From: DGNJ01 sp002388905
GTDB lineage: Bacteria > Pseudomonadota > Gammaproteobacteria > Pseudomonadales > Porticoccaceae
Direction of reading: 5' to 3'
Length of the DNA stretch: 64,000 bases
Assembly (NCBI GenBank): GCA_036843405.1
Contig: DAITSJ010000008.1
Span: 62,001-126,000, forward strand
Shown here: one piece after another, positions 53,793-61,845 of the stretch
Position numbering within the stretch: position 1 is the first letter of the stretch
Layout of the letters: the number at the start of each line of letters is the position of its first letter
The notes under the pieces: generated by a model
Told to the model about the DNA's origin: nothing
What the model saw: only the letters and a program-made list of their open reading frames with translations
The model's database searches: none
Translations under genes and position numbers: made by a program

Positions 53793-55220
53793 TCAGAAAA
53801 GGTGGCTGTAGCGATGCACTTCCCACGGGCTCACTTCCAGGTGGTACTCGTTCCACTCCTCGGATTTGTAGCGGACAAATTCGTCCCGCAATTCCGTGCC
53901 CAGCACCGATTCCACCAGCGGATCGGCGGCGAAGGCGGCCACCGCCTCGGCCAGGTTCTGGGGCAGGAACTGGATGCCGCGCCCGGCGCGCTCGGCCTCG
54001 CTCAGTTCATAGAGGTTGTCTTCCTGGGGCGGACCCGGATCGATTTTTTCGCGAATGCCTTCCAGGCCGGCGGCCAGGGCCAGCGCCGACGCCAGGTAGG
54101 GATTGACCGCCCCGTCGGCGTTACGGGATTCGCAGCGCCCGCCACCCAGGGGCACCCGAACACTGTTGGTGCGATTGTTGGCGCCGTAGGAGTTGAATAC
54201 CGGGGCCCAGCTGAAGTAGCTCATGGCCCCCTGGCGCACCAGGCGTTTGTAACTGTTGACCGTGGGCGCGAATACCGCGCACAGGGCCGGCCCGTGCTTG
54301 AGGATGCCGCCGATAAAATGATAGCCCAGATCGCTGAGACCCAGGCCCCGCCGATCCTCTGCCGGATCCCGCGCAAAGCGGTTGTCGCCGCTCTCAAGGT
54401 CGTACAGGGACATATTGAAATGGGCGCCGTTGCCCGTCCTGTTTTTGAACGGCTTGGGCATAAGGGTGGCGATCAGGCCCTCGTCACGGGCATAGCGCTT
54501 GGCCATCTCGCGGAAAAAGATGAAACGGTCGCTCATGGTCAGTGCGTCGGCATACTGGAAATCGAACTCGAACTGGCCGTTGGCGTCCTCGTGATCCAGA
54601 GAATAGAGGTCCCAGCCCAGGTCGTCGATGGTGGTGGCGACCCGGTCGAGCCAGGAAAAATTGTCCATGAACCCGCGCAGGTCATAGCAGGGCTTTTTAA
54701 GCCGATCGCCGGCGTGGGGCACGTGCAGGGCACCGTTCTCGTCCTGGCGCAGCAGGAACACCTCGCACTCGATGCCAAGATTGAAGCCCAGGCCCTGGGC
54801 TGCCGCCTCGGCCAGTTGTTTCTTGAGAACAACCCGGGTGCTCAGGGGATAGGGTTCGCCGCGAAAGGTATTGTCCGCCGGCATCCAGGCGATGCCGGGT
54901 TCCCAGGGTAACTGAATAATGTGGTCCAGGTCCGGCATCGAGGCAATTTCATCGTCGCTGGGTTTCTGGCCCAGACCGTCCACGGCATAGCCGGTGTAAA
55001 GTTCCGAGCCCGCCGCCATCTGTGCCAGGTGATCGATGGGGACCACCTTGCCCTTGGGCATACCGTGAATGTCCACATAGGCACCCATGGCATATTTGAC
55101 ACCTTTTTCCTTGAGTGCCTTGCGCAGGCTTTCAATTTCGTTGCCGCTTCTTTCGGGTTGGAGCCGGCGGTCGCTGACAGCCGCGGCACGAATGGCGCTG
55201 GCATCGGTGGCAATATTCAT
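53793..55220 (-). CDS. glnT: Type III glutamate-ammonia ligase-like enzyme (GlnT)
   Basis: 475 residues. Glutamine synthetase-fold protein of the GlnT class: VKYAMGAYVDIHGMPKGKVVP, FNLGIECEVFLLR, GNGAHFNMSLYDL, and RVPLGGGRCESRNADGAVNPY. The family includes gamma-glutamylmethylamide synthetases that ligate amines other than ammonia to glutamate. It is not the housekeeping GlnA (no adenylylation region is obvious). Its place between a creatininase-family gene and a desaturase suggests ligation of an amine or released ammonia. 25 bases separate it from the upstream gene. Confidence 0.88.
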   Translation of the reverse strand: MNIATDASAIRAAAVSDRRLQPERSGNEIESLRKALKEKGVKYAMGAYVDIHGMPKGKVVPIDHLAQMAAGSELYTGYAVDGLGQKPSDDEIASMPDLDHIIQLPWEPGIAWMPADNTFRGEPYPLSTRVVLKKQLAEAAAQGLGFNLGIECEVFLLRQDENGALHVPHAGDRLKKPCYDLRGFMDNFSWLDRVATTIDDLGWDLYSLDHEDANGQFEFDFQYADALTMSDRFIFFREMAKRYARDEGLIATLMPKPFKNRTGNGAHFNMSLYDLESGDNRFARDPAEDRRGLGLSDLGYHFIGGILKHGPALCAVFAPTVNSYKRLVRQGAMSYFSWAPVFNSYGANNRTNSVRVPLGGGRCESRNADGAVNPYLASALALAAGLEGIREKIDPGPPQEDNLYELSEAERAGRGIQFLPQNLAEAVAAFAADPLVESVLGTELRDEFVRYKSEEWNEYHLEVSPWEVHRYSHLF

Positions 55221-55245
55221 CGTGTTGTTCCCGTTGTCGATAGTC

Positions 55246-56019
55246 TCAAGGATTCGCGCCGTCGAACGGCTCGAACCAGGAATGGGACAGGGGCGGTTTT
55301 TCCGACAATCCCTTGTGGACCAGTGCGCTCAGGTCCTCCACCATCCACCGGAACCATTCCCGGCCCTTTTCCACGCTGGCCCGGGAGGGCGAGCCGGTGA
55401 CACCGTTGCGGCTGGTTCGATTGACCGGATGGGCGAAGACCAGGTCACCCGTTCGGTCCCTGTCGTCCGCCTCGCCGAGACGTGACCTGTCGACCAATTC
55501 CGGCGCCCGGGCCAGCATCAGCGAGGTCTCGGCATCGTTGGCGTGCCAGTCTTCGCCGTCGGCGAAGTGGAAGGCGCGCACCCGCTCGCTCAGGGTGGCG
55601 GAATCGAGCACCGCCACCATCAGGTCGTCGTGTCCGGCGCGCAACATTTCCAGGGCACAGCGCAGGGGCGCAGCATTGGTGACATGGGTATTGACGATAA
55701 ACAGGCGGCGAACGCCGCTGTGGTATGCCCACTCGCCGATTTCCGTCACCACGTCGATCAGTGTCTTGGGTTGCAGCGCCAGGGTGCCGGGCCAGCGCCG
55801 GCTGTGGCCCAGGGAACAGCCGTAGGGCAGGGCCGGCAGCATGGGGACGCCGGTGGCTTCCGCCGCGGCCCGGCAGAGCCTGTCGGCGAGCACGTAGTCC
55901 ATGCCGCAACCCAGGTGGGGGCCGTGCTGCTCGGTGGCGCCCACGGGCAGGATCGCCGCACCCTTTGCGGCAACCCGGTCGGCCACCCCGGGCCACGGCA
56001 GCTGTTCCCAGAGTGTCAT
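55246..56019 (-). CDS. Creatininase-family amidohydrolase
   Basis: 257 residues. Metal-ligand motif GATEQHGPHLGCGMDYVLAD (Glu30, His32, Asp41), then FIVNTHVTNAAPL and DWHANDAETSLMLA, the pattern of creatinine amidohydrolase and relatives such as 2-amino-5-formylamino-6-ribosylaminopyrimidinone formamide hydrolase. It acts on amide bonds in cyclic or formylated compounds; the substrate here is unknown. It overlaps the ABC ATPase by four bases, so it belongs to the transporter transcript. Confidence 0.88.
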   Translation of the reverse strand: MTLWEQLPWPGVADRVAAKGAAILPVGATEQHGPHLGCGMDYVLADRLCRAAAEATGVPMLPALPYGCSLGHSRRWPGTLALQPKTLIDVVTEIGEWAYHSGVRRLFIVNTHVTNAAPLRCALEMLRAGHDDLMVAVLDSATLSERVRAFHFADGEDWHANDAETSLMLARAPELVDRSRLGEADDRDRTGDLVFAHPVNRTSRNGVTGSPSRASVEKGREWFRWMVEDLSALVHKGLSEKPPLSHSWFEPFDGANP

Positions 56020-56936
56020 TCCACCGACTCCACTTCGTCGCCCACCTCGGTCATGCGGATCATGTTCAGCTTGTCCTCGGCCATGGTCTGTTCCAGTTCT
56101 TCCTCGTCGGGATGGATCAGGGCCTCGAGGCGCTTCTTGGTGGCGATGAATTCCGGCGAGACTGTCTGGTCCAGGTGCCGGGGCCGTGGTACTGGCACCT
56201 CAATGAGTTCCTCCACCTCGCCGGGGTTGGCCCTGAGCACCAGGATCCGGTCGGCGAGGAAAATGGCCTCGTCCAGGTCGTGGGTGATAAACAACACCGT
56301 GATATCGATGTTCTTCCAGATTTCCAGCAGATAGGACTGCATCTTGGCCCGGGTCTGTGCATCCAGGGCACCGAAGGGTTCGTCCATCAGGAGAATGCGG
56401 GGCTGGTTGGCCAGGGCCCGGGCGATGGCCACCCTCTGCTTCATGCCGCCGGAAAGCTGGTGAGGATAGGCATTGGCGAAGGCCTCCAGGCCCACCAGTT
56501 CGATCCACTGGAGCGCCTCGCTCTCGGACCGGGCCTTGCCGGCGCCCTGTGCTTCCAGCCCGAACATGACATTCTTCTTGACGGTAAGCCAGGGAAACAG
56601 GGTATAACCCTGAAAGACCATGCCCCTGTCCGGTCCCGGACCCACAACCCGCTTGCCGTCAAGGAGCACATCGCCGCCGCTGGCGGACTCCAGGCCCGCG
56701 AGGATCCGTATCAGCGTCGATTTGCCGCACCCGGAGGGGCCGATGACGCAGACAAACTCCCGGCGGTGGGTCTGAAAGCTGATATCCCGTAGGGCGGTGG
56801 TTTGCCCGTGGGCGGATTCGAAGGTCTTGCTCAGCCCCGCCACATCGAGGATGACCTCCCGGGACTTGAGTCGCTCGAAGCGGGCCCGGACCTTGGCGGA
56901 TTGCTGAAGATAGCTGGGTAATTCCATGGTCGTCAT
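56016..56936 (-). CDS. ABC transporter ATP-binding protein (NrtD/SsuB family), likely guanidine import
   Basis: 306 residues. Walker A GPSGCGKST (66-74), ABC signature LSGGMKQRVAIARA and Walker B ILLMDEPFGALD. The N-terminus is extended by about 28 residues and the C-terminus by about 50 acidic residues compared with plain SsuB. It energises the importer formed with the next two genes. The substrate is inferred to be guanidine from the riboswitch leader and the operon content; automatic names such as nitrate/taurine are not supported. Confidence 0.93.
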   Translation of the reverse strand: MTTMELPSYLQQSAKVRARFERLKSREVILDVAGLSKTFESAHGQTTALRDISFQTHRREFVCVIGPSGCGKSTLIRILAGLESASGGDVLLDGKRVVGPGPDRGMVFQGYTLFPWLTVKKNVMFGLEAQGAGKARSESEALQWIELVGLEAFANAYPHQLSGGMKQRVAIARALANQPRILLMDEPFGALDAQTRAKMQSYLLEIWKNIDITVLFITHDLDEAIFLADRILVLRANPGEVEELIEVPVPRPRHLDQTVSPEFIATKKRLEALIHPDEEELEQTMAEDKLNMIRMTEVGDEVESVE

Positions 56937-56943
56937 AACCGGT

Positions 56944-57903
56944 TCAACCTTTCTTTTCCCAGGGAAAGAGGCGTTTGCCGAGCTTCGCCAGCAGGATGTC
57001 GGTGGCCAGGCCGATGATGCCGATCATCATGATGGCGGCGAAGACGTTATCGAAGTTCTTGTAGCGGGCCTGCTGGGTAATAAACCAGGTGATACCCGAA
57101 CTGGTACCGATCAGTTCGGCAACGATCAGGTAGGTCCAGGCCCAGCCCAGCAGGATGCGCTGATCCCGGTACAGGTCCGGCAGGATGCCCGGAATCACCA
57201 CCTTCCAGAGCAGCCTGAACCGGGAGACGCCCAGGGTCATCGCCGCCTCCAGGAGCGAAAGATCGAGCTTGCGGGTGGTGTTGCCCACCACCAGCACCTG
57301 CTGGAAAAAAGTGCCGATAAAGATGATGGCGATCTTGGGGCCGTCGTAAATGCCTAGGATGGCCACCGCCAGGGCGCCGAAGGCCGGCGCCGGCAGGTAC
57401 CGGAAGAACTCGACAAAGGGTTCGAAAAGCCGGGAGAAGACGTTGTAGGTCCCGCACAGAATACCCAGGGGGACACCCACCAGCGACGACAGGGTAAAGC
57501 CCCAGAATATCACCTGGATACTGTGCCAGAGGCTCTCGTGCAGCCACTGCTCGCTGCGCCGGGTGGGCTCGGCGGTAAAGGATGTGTAAAACGCCGTGAG
57601 GACCTCGTGGGGTGCCGGCAGGTAGACCGGGTTGGCGGGTTCCCCCGTGGGTACGGCAGTCCCCGCCTCCCTGGCTTTTGCGGCTTCCTCGTTAAAGCGC
57701 TCCTTGTCGAGCAGCATACCCTCGCGGAAATAGGACACCGAGCCCGGGTCCACCACTTCCACTTTCGGGTGCCAGACGAAAGGCACATAACTGACCACCG
57801 CCCAGATCATCAGCGGCAGCAGGAAAGAGGCGACAACCAGGCCCCGGGACAAACCGCCGGGCAGCGGCTTGCGGGGGGCCAGTAGTTCGGCGACTGCCGT
57901 CAT
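56944..57903 (-). CDS. ABC transporter permease (NrtB/SsuC family), likely guanidine import
   Basis: 319 residues with an N-terminal membrane helix, a periplasmic insert (FREGMLLDKERFNEEAAKA..., about 60-115) and five further helices of the BPD permease domain. The EAA loop is near LLEAAMTLGVSRFRLLWKV. The insert after the first helix is larger than in most SsuC proteins. It is seven bases upstream of the ATPase gene and 35 after the binding-protein gene. Confidence 0.93.
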   Translation of the reverse strand: MTAVAELLAPRKPLPGGLSRGLVVASFLLPLMIWAVVSYVPFVWHPKVEVVDPGSVSYFREGMLLDKERFNEEAAKAREAGTAVPTGEPANPVYLPAPHEVLTAFYTSFTAEPTRRSEQWLHESLWHSIQVIFWGFTLSSLVGVPLGILCGTYNVFSRLFEPFVEFFRYLPAPAFGALAVAILGIYDGPKIAIIFIGTFFQQVLVVGNTTRKLDLSLLEAAMTLGVSRFRLLWKVVIPGILPDLYRDQRILLGWAWTYLIVAELIGTSSGITWFITQQARYKNFDNVFAAIMMIGIIGLATDILLAKLGKRLFPWEKKG

Positions 57904-57938
57904 CGCAACGACTCCTCAACAACTGACGGGAGCGCGGC

Positions 57939-58925
57939 TCAAAGGCCGGCGGTGATGGAGGGGTCGATGTAGCTGTCCACGTCCTGGGGTTCGCCGTAAA
58001 CCTCGTATTTCAGGTTGAAATCGTCGGCGATTTTCGAGGAGCCATAGAGCGAATCGAACCCGTCGCCCTTGTCAAAATGACCCTGAGCCTCTTCGAGGGT
58101 GAGAATCCTGGTGCCTTTCAGAAACGGCTTGTATTCCTCCGGCGCCAGGCCCACCCGGGCAGCCATGATTTTCAACGCTTCGGGCTGGGTTTCCGGATCG
58201 CGAATGTAGTCGACGATGCGGTACCAGACCTCGGCCACGGTCTTCCATTCATCGCCGCGCGCGTCCAGGCTTTCCGGGGATACCGCCAGAACGTCGTAGA
58301 TCAGGCCGGGTTCGTCGGCGGAGGTGTAGATGGCCGTTGAACCCGGCACCTGCTGAAGAGCCTGACCAGAGCTGGGCTGCCAGGCGACGATGGCGGACAC
58401 ATCGCCGGACGCCAGGACCTGGGGCGTCTCGTTGGTGGGTACGTTGATCAGTTCCACGTCTTTTTCGCTCAGGCCCGCCTTTTCCAGGGCATTAAGCAAG
58501 AGCAGATGACTGACAAAACCGATCTCGACGCCGATTTTTTTGCCCTTGAGTTCCGCCACCGAGTCGATGCCGGGCGCGGCAATGACCATGTCATTGCCGT
58601 CGCTGTAATCGTTGACGATAATCATGGCGCTCTTGCGGCCGGTGGCCCCGGTCACCAGTGCATCGCCGTTGGTCATGGCCACGGCATCGAGCTGGCCGGC
58701 GGCGTAGGCATCCATGGAGGCCACGTAGTCGAACCATTCAAACTGGACATCGACGCCGGCTTCGTCGAACCAGCCTTTTTCGATACCCACTTCCCAGGCC
58801 ACCCAGCCCGGCCAGTCGCTGTAGCCGATTTTAAGGGGTTCGGCGATTGCGGTGGCGGACAGACTGAGGGCAAGCGTGGCGAGTGCGGTGGCAAAGAGTT
58901 TTCTGAGCGAAGCGAGGGTTCTCAT
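57939..58925 (-). CDS. ABC transporter substrate-binding protein (NrtA/NMT1-like), likely guanidine import
   Basis: 328 residues from ATG 58925, with TCCTGGAGGA as ribosome site 9 bases upstream; a longer frame to 58961 would include the leader. A signal peptide ends near ATAIA, followed by LKIGYSDWPGWVAWEVGIEKGWF, the start of the NMT1/NrtA fold. It is the first gene of the eleven-gene operon, immediately after the guanidine-I riboswitch. Such proteins bind small cationic or uncharged N compounds; affinity for guanidine is inferred. Confidence 0.92.
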   Translation of the reverse strand: MRTLASLRKLFATALATLALSLSATAIAEPLKIGYSDWPGWVAWEVGIEKGWFDEAGVDVQFEWFDYVASMDAYAAGQLDAVAMTNGDALVTGATGRKSAMIIVNDYSDGNDMVIAAPGIDSVAELKGKKIGVEIGFVSHLLLLNALEKAGLSEKDVELINVPTNETPQVLASGDVSAIVAWQPSSGQALQQVPGSTAIYTSADEPGLIYDVLAVSPESLDARGDEWKTVAEVWYRIVDYIRDPETQPEALKIMAARVGLAPEEYKPFLKGTRILTLEEAQGHFDKGDGFDSLYGSSKIADDFNLKYEVYGEPQDVDSYIDPSITAGL

Positions 58926-58969
58926 GGTTTTTCCTCCAGGAAAGTTACCGGTTTGAAGCACAGGAGATC

Positions 58970-59085
58970 ATTGACAATCTCCCGGGCTTTTATCCCTCCG
59001 TGTAACCTTCGTGGAGAAGGTCGATCGCTCTCGGACCAGTCACTCGACCTCGGTTGTGTCGAGCCGGAACCCTAGCGATCTATTT
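58970..59085 (-). promoter_or_regulatory. Guanidine-I (ykkC) riboswitch
   Basis: On the minus strand, in order and with fitting spacing, three conserved segments of the ykkC guanidine-I aptamer appear: CTAGGGTTCCGG (59064-59075), CTGGTCCGAGAG (59028-59039) and ACACGGAGGGATAAAAGCCC (58983-59002) followed by GGGAGA. These are the near-invariant parts of the class. It lies about 45 bases before the first gene, in the transcript from the sigma-54 promoter at 59146-59161. A GGAGAT/ATCTCC hairpin follows, without a U-tract; whether the switch acts on termination or translation cannot be decided. Confidence 0.93.
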
Positions 59086-59112
59086 CAGCAAATTGTGACT
59101 GCCGTGAATGCC

Positions 59113-59153
59113 ATCATTGTGCAATGATCTCTTCAACAGGATCATTGCAATGA
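59113..59153. promoter_or_regulatory. Pair of related inverted repeats around the operon start site
   Basis: ATCATTG-TG-CAATGAT (59113-59128) and the perfect 12-bp palindrome TCATTGCAATGA (59142-59153) share the half-sites TCATTG/CAATGA and have centres 27 bases apart. One covers the -12 element of the sigma-54 promoter, the other lies just after the predicted start, typical for a repressor. No cognate regulator is encoded nearby in the window. Confidence 0.5.
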
Positions 59154-59161
59154 GCGTGCCA
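59146..59161 (-). promoter_or_regulatory. Sigma-54 promoter of the guanidine operon
   Basis: Minus strand TGGCACGCTCATTGCA is a perfect fit to TGGCACG-N4-TTGCA. Start of transcription is predicted near 59135, giving a leader of about 210 bases that contains the riboswitch. It requires an enhancer-binding activator, and an NtrC site lies about 100 bases upstream. Confidence 0.88.
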
Positions 59162-59261
59162 GAGGCAGGACAAATTGAATAAAAATGGTTTATTGCTTTG
59201 GATTCAATGCCCTGGGCCGATCCCATGGCGGAAGGGGGTGATCATGGCGTGACGCCCGGCA

Positions 59262-59278
59262 AGCACCAGGCTGGTGCA
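59262..59278. promoter_or_regulatory. NtrC binding site
   Basis: GCACCA-GGC-TGGTGC is a perfect NtrC dyad (consensus GCACCA-N3-TGGTGC), 101 bases upstream of the sigma-54 promoter of the guanidine operon and 160 bases before the P450 gene. The stretch 59172-59195 between them is AT-rich and could bend DNA; no IHF consensus was found. Confidence 0.8.
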
Positions 59279-59438
59279 ACCCCGACCGGAATCGGGGCAT
59301 TAACGGTCTGAGGTCATTGGGTTGGATCTCCCGTTCCGCTACATTAGTGTCTTGAGAACGGTGATAATAACAGCGGCGCACCCGATCGAAGCATGCGCCC
59401 TGTGTGGATTCGATAAACAACACGACTGAGAGGCCGCC

Positions 59439-60659
59439 ATGCCAACATCGACAAGCGTTCCCCTGCCCGACCATGTGCCTGCGGAACTGGTTCGGCCCTT
59501 TCCGTATATTCTCGGCGAGAAGACCGCCAAAGACCCCTATTCCTTCGTACCCGATATCCATCGCGAGCCTCCCGTTTTCTGGGCGGAGCGCGTTGTCAAC
59601 GGTGTCAGCGGGGCCTGGGTACCGCGCCGCGACCAGGACATCAGAGCCCTTTTTCACGATGTCGAGCATTTCAGCAACCGTGGCCTGGCGCCCTTTGCCG
59701 AACTGCTGGGCGAAAGCTGGGAGCTGGTGCCTGCCATGTACGACCCACCGCGCCAGGGCGATTACCGCCGGCTTCTCAACCCGCTGTTCACGCCCGCGAA
59801 AATGGCGCTGCTCGAGGACAAAATTCGCGCCTACGCCCGGGATCTCGCCCTGGCCCTGCGCGATCGCGGTGGCTGCGACTTTATGCGGGATTTCGCCTTC
59901 GAATTCCCGATCCGGGTTTTTCTCGAATTGATGGGGCTGCCCCAGGACAAGGTAGGCCAGTTCCTGGAATGGGAACATGGCCTGCTGCACGAACCGGACC
60001 TGGAAAAAATCAAGCAGGCCACCCGCAACGTCAATGCCTATCTGTGGGACGAGTGCGAGGATCGGCGGGTCAACCCCCGTGACGACCTGCTCACCTTTGC
60101 TGTCCGGGATGCTGCCGTTAACGGCGAGCCTTTCACGGCCGACGAAATCACCGGTTTTTGCTTCAACCTCTTTATCGGCGGCCTGGATACCGTGTCCACC
60201 AGCATGGGCCTGCAGTTCCGTCACCTGGCGGAGCATCCGGACCACCAGGCCACGCTCCGTGCAAATCCCGACATGATCCCCGACGCCATCGAGGAACTGC
60301 TGCGCGCCTATTCGCCCATTCTCAACCGGCGACTCTGTATCAAGGACAAAACCCTCCACGGCGCCACCATCAGGGCCGGCGACATGGTCATGGTGCCCAC
60401 TTTCCTGGCCAACCGGGATCCCGAGGCCTACAGCCGTCCGGATGAGGTGATACTGGACCGCAAGCCCAAGCATCTCACTTTTGCCACGGGGCCGCACCTG
60501 TGCCTGGGCATCCACCTGGCCCGGCGGGAACTGCGCATCGCCATGGAGGAATTCCTTGCTCATATCCCCGAGTTCGGCATTGCCCCCGGGGCGGTGATCG
60601 AGACCTATCTCCAGGGCACTATTTCGCCGGTGGCGGTGCCTCTGGTCTGGCGGGCATAG
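59439..60659 (+). CDS. Cytochrome P450, CYP101-like
   Basis: 406 residues, soluble bacterial class. The I-helix oxygen motif is FIGGLDTV, the K-helix ExxR is EELLR, and the heme-thiolate loop is FATGPHLCLG (Cys355). The pattern of the whole chain resembles P450cam (VPTSMDPPEQ- and HLARRE-like stretches). No ferredoxin or reductase partner lies next to it. Divergent from the guanidine operon across the 513-base regulatory region; a direct link is not proven. Preceded by GAGAGG at suitable spacing. Confidence 0.92.
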   Translation: MPTSTSVPLPDHVPAELVRPFPYILGEKTAKDPYSFVPDIHREPPVFWAERVVNGVSGAWVPRRDQDIRALFHDVEHFSNRGLAPFAELLGESWELVPAMYDPPRQGDYRRLLNPLFTPAKMALLEDKIRAYARDLALALRDRGGCDFMRDFAFEFPIRVFLELMGLPQDKVGQFLEWEHGLLHEPDLEKIKQATRNVNAYLWDECEDRRVNPRDDLLTFAVRDAAVNGEPFTADEITGFCFNLFIGGLDTVSTSMGLQFRHLAEHPDHQATLRANPDMIPDAIEELLRAYSPILNRRLCIKDKTLHGATIRAGDMVMVPTFLANRDPEAYSRPDEVILDRKPKHLTFATGPHLCLGIHLARRELRIAMEEFLAHIPEFGIAPGAVIETYLQGTISPVAVPLVWRA

Positions 60660-60669
60660 AGACAAGGCC

Positions 60670-61134
60670 CTAAATAGCGGTGCGCAGGCAGGTGGACGTG
60701 CCCAGGCTGTAGAGCTTGCCGGCGCCGTCTTCCAGGCTTCCCTGGACATGGATCACTGACCTGCCGCAGGACTGGACCCGGCCCGTGGCGCGTATCTCCC
60801 CGCTGGTGGCTCTTATGGGGCGGACGAATTTCACTGCACATTCCACCGAGGGGCAGATCTCGCCGGCGGGCAGCATCGACACGGCGGCGAAGCCCATGGC
60901 GTAATCCAGGAGTGACATGGGCCAGCCACCAAAGGCCATGCCGAAGAGGTTGCCAAACCGTTCCTCCATGGCGGCCCGGATTTCCACCTCGCCGGCCGAA
61001 AAGGCGTGAATACGGAATGGGATCACCGCCGCCATGGGGGGTGGGGGGATATCGCCATGGACCATGGCCCCGAGGACCTCGAGGCCGCTCATATTCTGGA
61101 AAGTCGATTCCCCGGACCATTGGTCGAACGTCAT
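60670..61134 (-). CDS. Hotdog-fold acyl-CoA thioesterase (PaaI family)
   Basis: 154 residues from ATG 61134; longer frames run into the smr gene. Hotdog pattern: GNLFGMAFGGWPMSLLDYAMGFAAVS (catalytic helix region), then SVECAVKFVRPIRATSGEIRATG. The family hydrolyses acyl- or aryl-CoA thioesters. Substrate unknown. It converges on the P450 gene with a 10-base gap. Confidence 0.82.
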   Translation of the reverse strand: MTFDQWSGESTFQNMSGLEVLGAMVHGDIPPPPMAAVIPFRIHAFSAGEVEIRAAMEERFGNLFGMAFGGWPMSLLDYAMGFAAVSMLPAGEICPSVECAVKFVRPIRATSGEIRATGRVQSCGRSVIHVQGSLEDGAGKLYSLGTSTCLRTAI

Positions 61135-61192
61135 TTTTCGTCTCCGAATCGAGAGGATACGGGGCTTCCCCCAAAGCGGAGCCCGTCCCGCT

Positions 61193-61777
61193 TCACCCTT
61201 TGCGCTTACTGAAACGCTCCCGGTTTTCCTCCCGCTTCTCCGCGCTTTTGCGTACCAGCACATAAGTGGCGCCAGTGCCCCCATGCCGGCGCTGGGCGCT
61301 GTGGAAAGCGAGCACCGGGTCCATCTGTCGCAACCAGTGGTTGACACAACTCTTGAGCAGCGCCGGATTGTCGCGCCTCTCGCCCCGACCATGAGTAATC
61401 AGGGCGCAACGCACATCGTATGCCACGCAATCGTTAATAAATTGGAAAACGGCCCGGCGCGCCTGGTCCACGGTGAGCCGGTGCAGATCCAGGCGGGTAT
61501 CGGCCAGGTATTTGCCCTGGCGCAAATTTTTGAAAACGCCGTGCTGGACGCCATCCCGCTTCCAGGACAACTCATCCCAGGGCTTGACCGGTTCGATCCG
61601 CTCGACATCGTCCAGAAAATTGACGCGCCCGGCCGTTCGCTCCTCGGCAGCGCGTCGACGTTCCAGGGTACCGGGGGTAGGCTCGCGGGATCGGAACCCG
61701 CTGGCGGTGGGTTCCCGCTTCAGGGGTTTTACCTCGCCCACGAACTCCCGGAACAGCTTACTGTCATCCTCGCTCAT
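61193..61777 (-). CDS. Smr-domain protein
   Basis: 194 residues. The C-terminal Smr domain (about 95-180) has LDLHRLTVDQARRAVFQFI, the central ALITHGRGER (TGxG-like) and GATYVLVRK. Single-domain Smr proteins of this type (YdaL/SmrA-like) act as small endonucleases on RNA or branched DNA. The N-terminal part is a charged linker. Fifty-eight bases separate its stop from the thioesterase start. Confidence 0.88.
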   Translation of the reverse strand: MSEDDSKLFREFVGEVKPLKREPTASGFRSREPTPGTLERRRAAEERTAGRVNFLDDVERIEPVKPWDELSWKRDGVQHGVFKNLRQGKYLADTRLDLHRLTVDQARRAVFQFINDCVAYDVRCALITHGRGERRDNPALLKSCVNHWLRQMDPVLAFHSAQRRHGGTGATYVLVRKSAEKREENRERFSKRKG

Positions 61778-61845
61778 GGGGAAAGATTAACGGTGACGGC
61801 ACCATCCGGCAATAGCTGTTAACCCCGCACCACGTGCCGGCCAGT

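Noticed and set aside
56016..58925. ABC transporter as nitrate, taurine or sulfonate importer
   Set aside because: Family resemblance is general; position behind a guanidine riboswitch fits guanidine better, and no nitrate/sulfonate genes are near.
59340..59420. Sigma-70 promoter for the P450 gene
   Set aside because: TTGAGA and GATAAT are present but too close together; no spacing fits.
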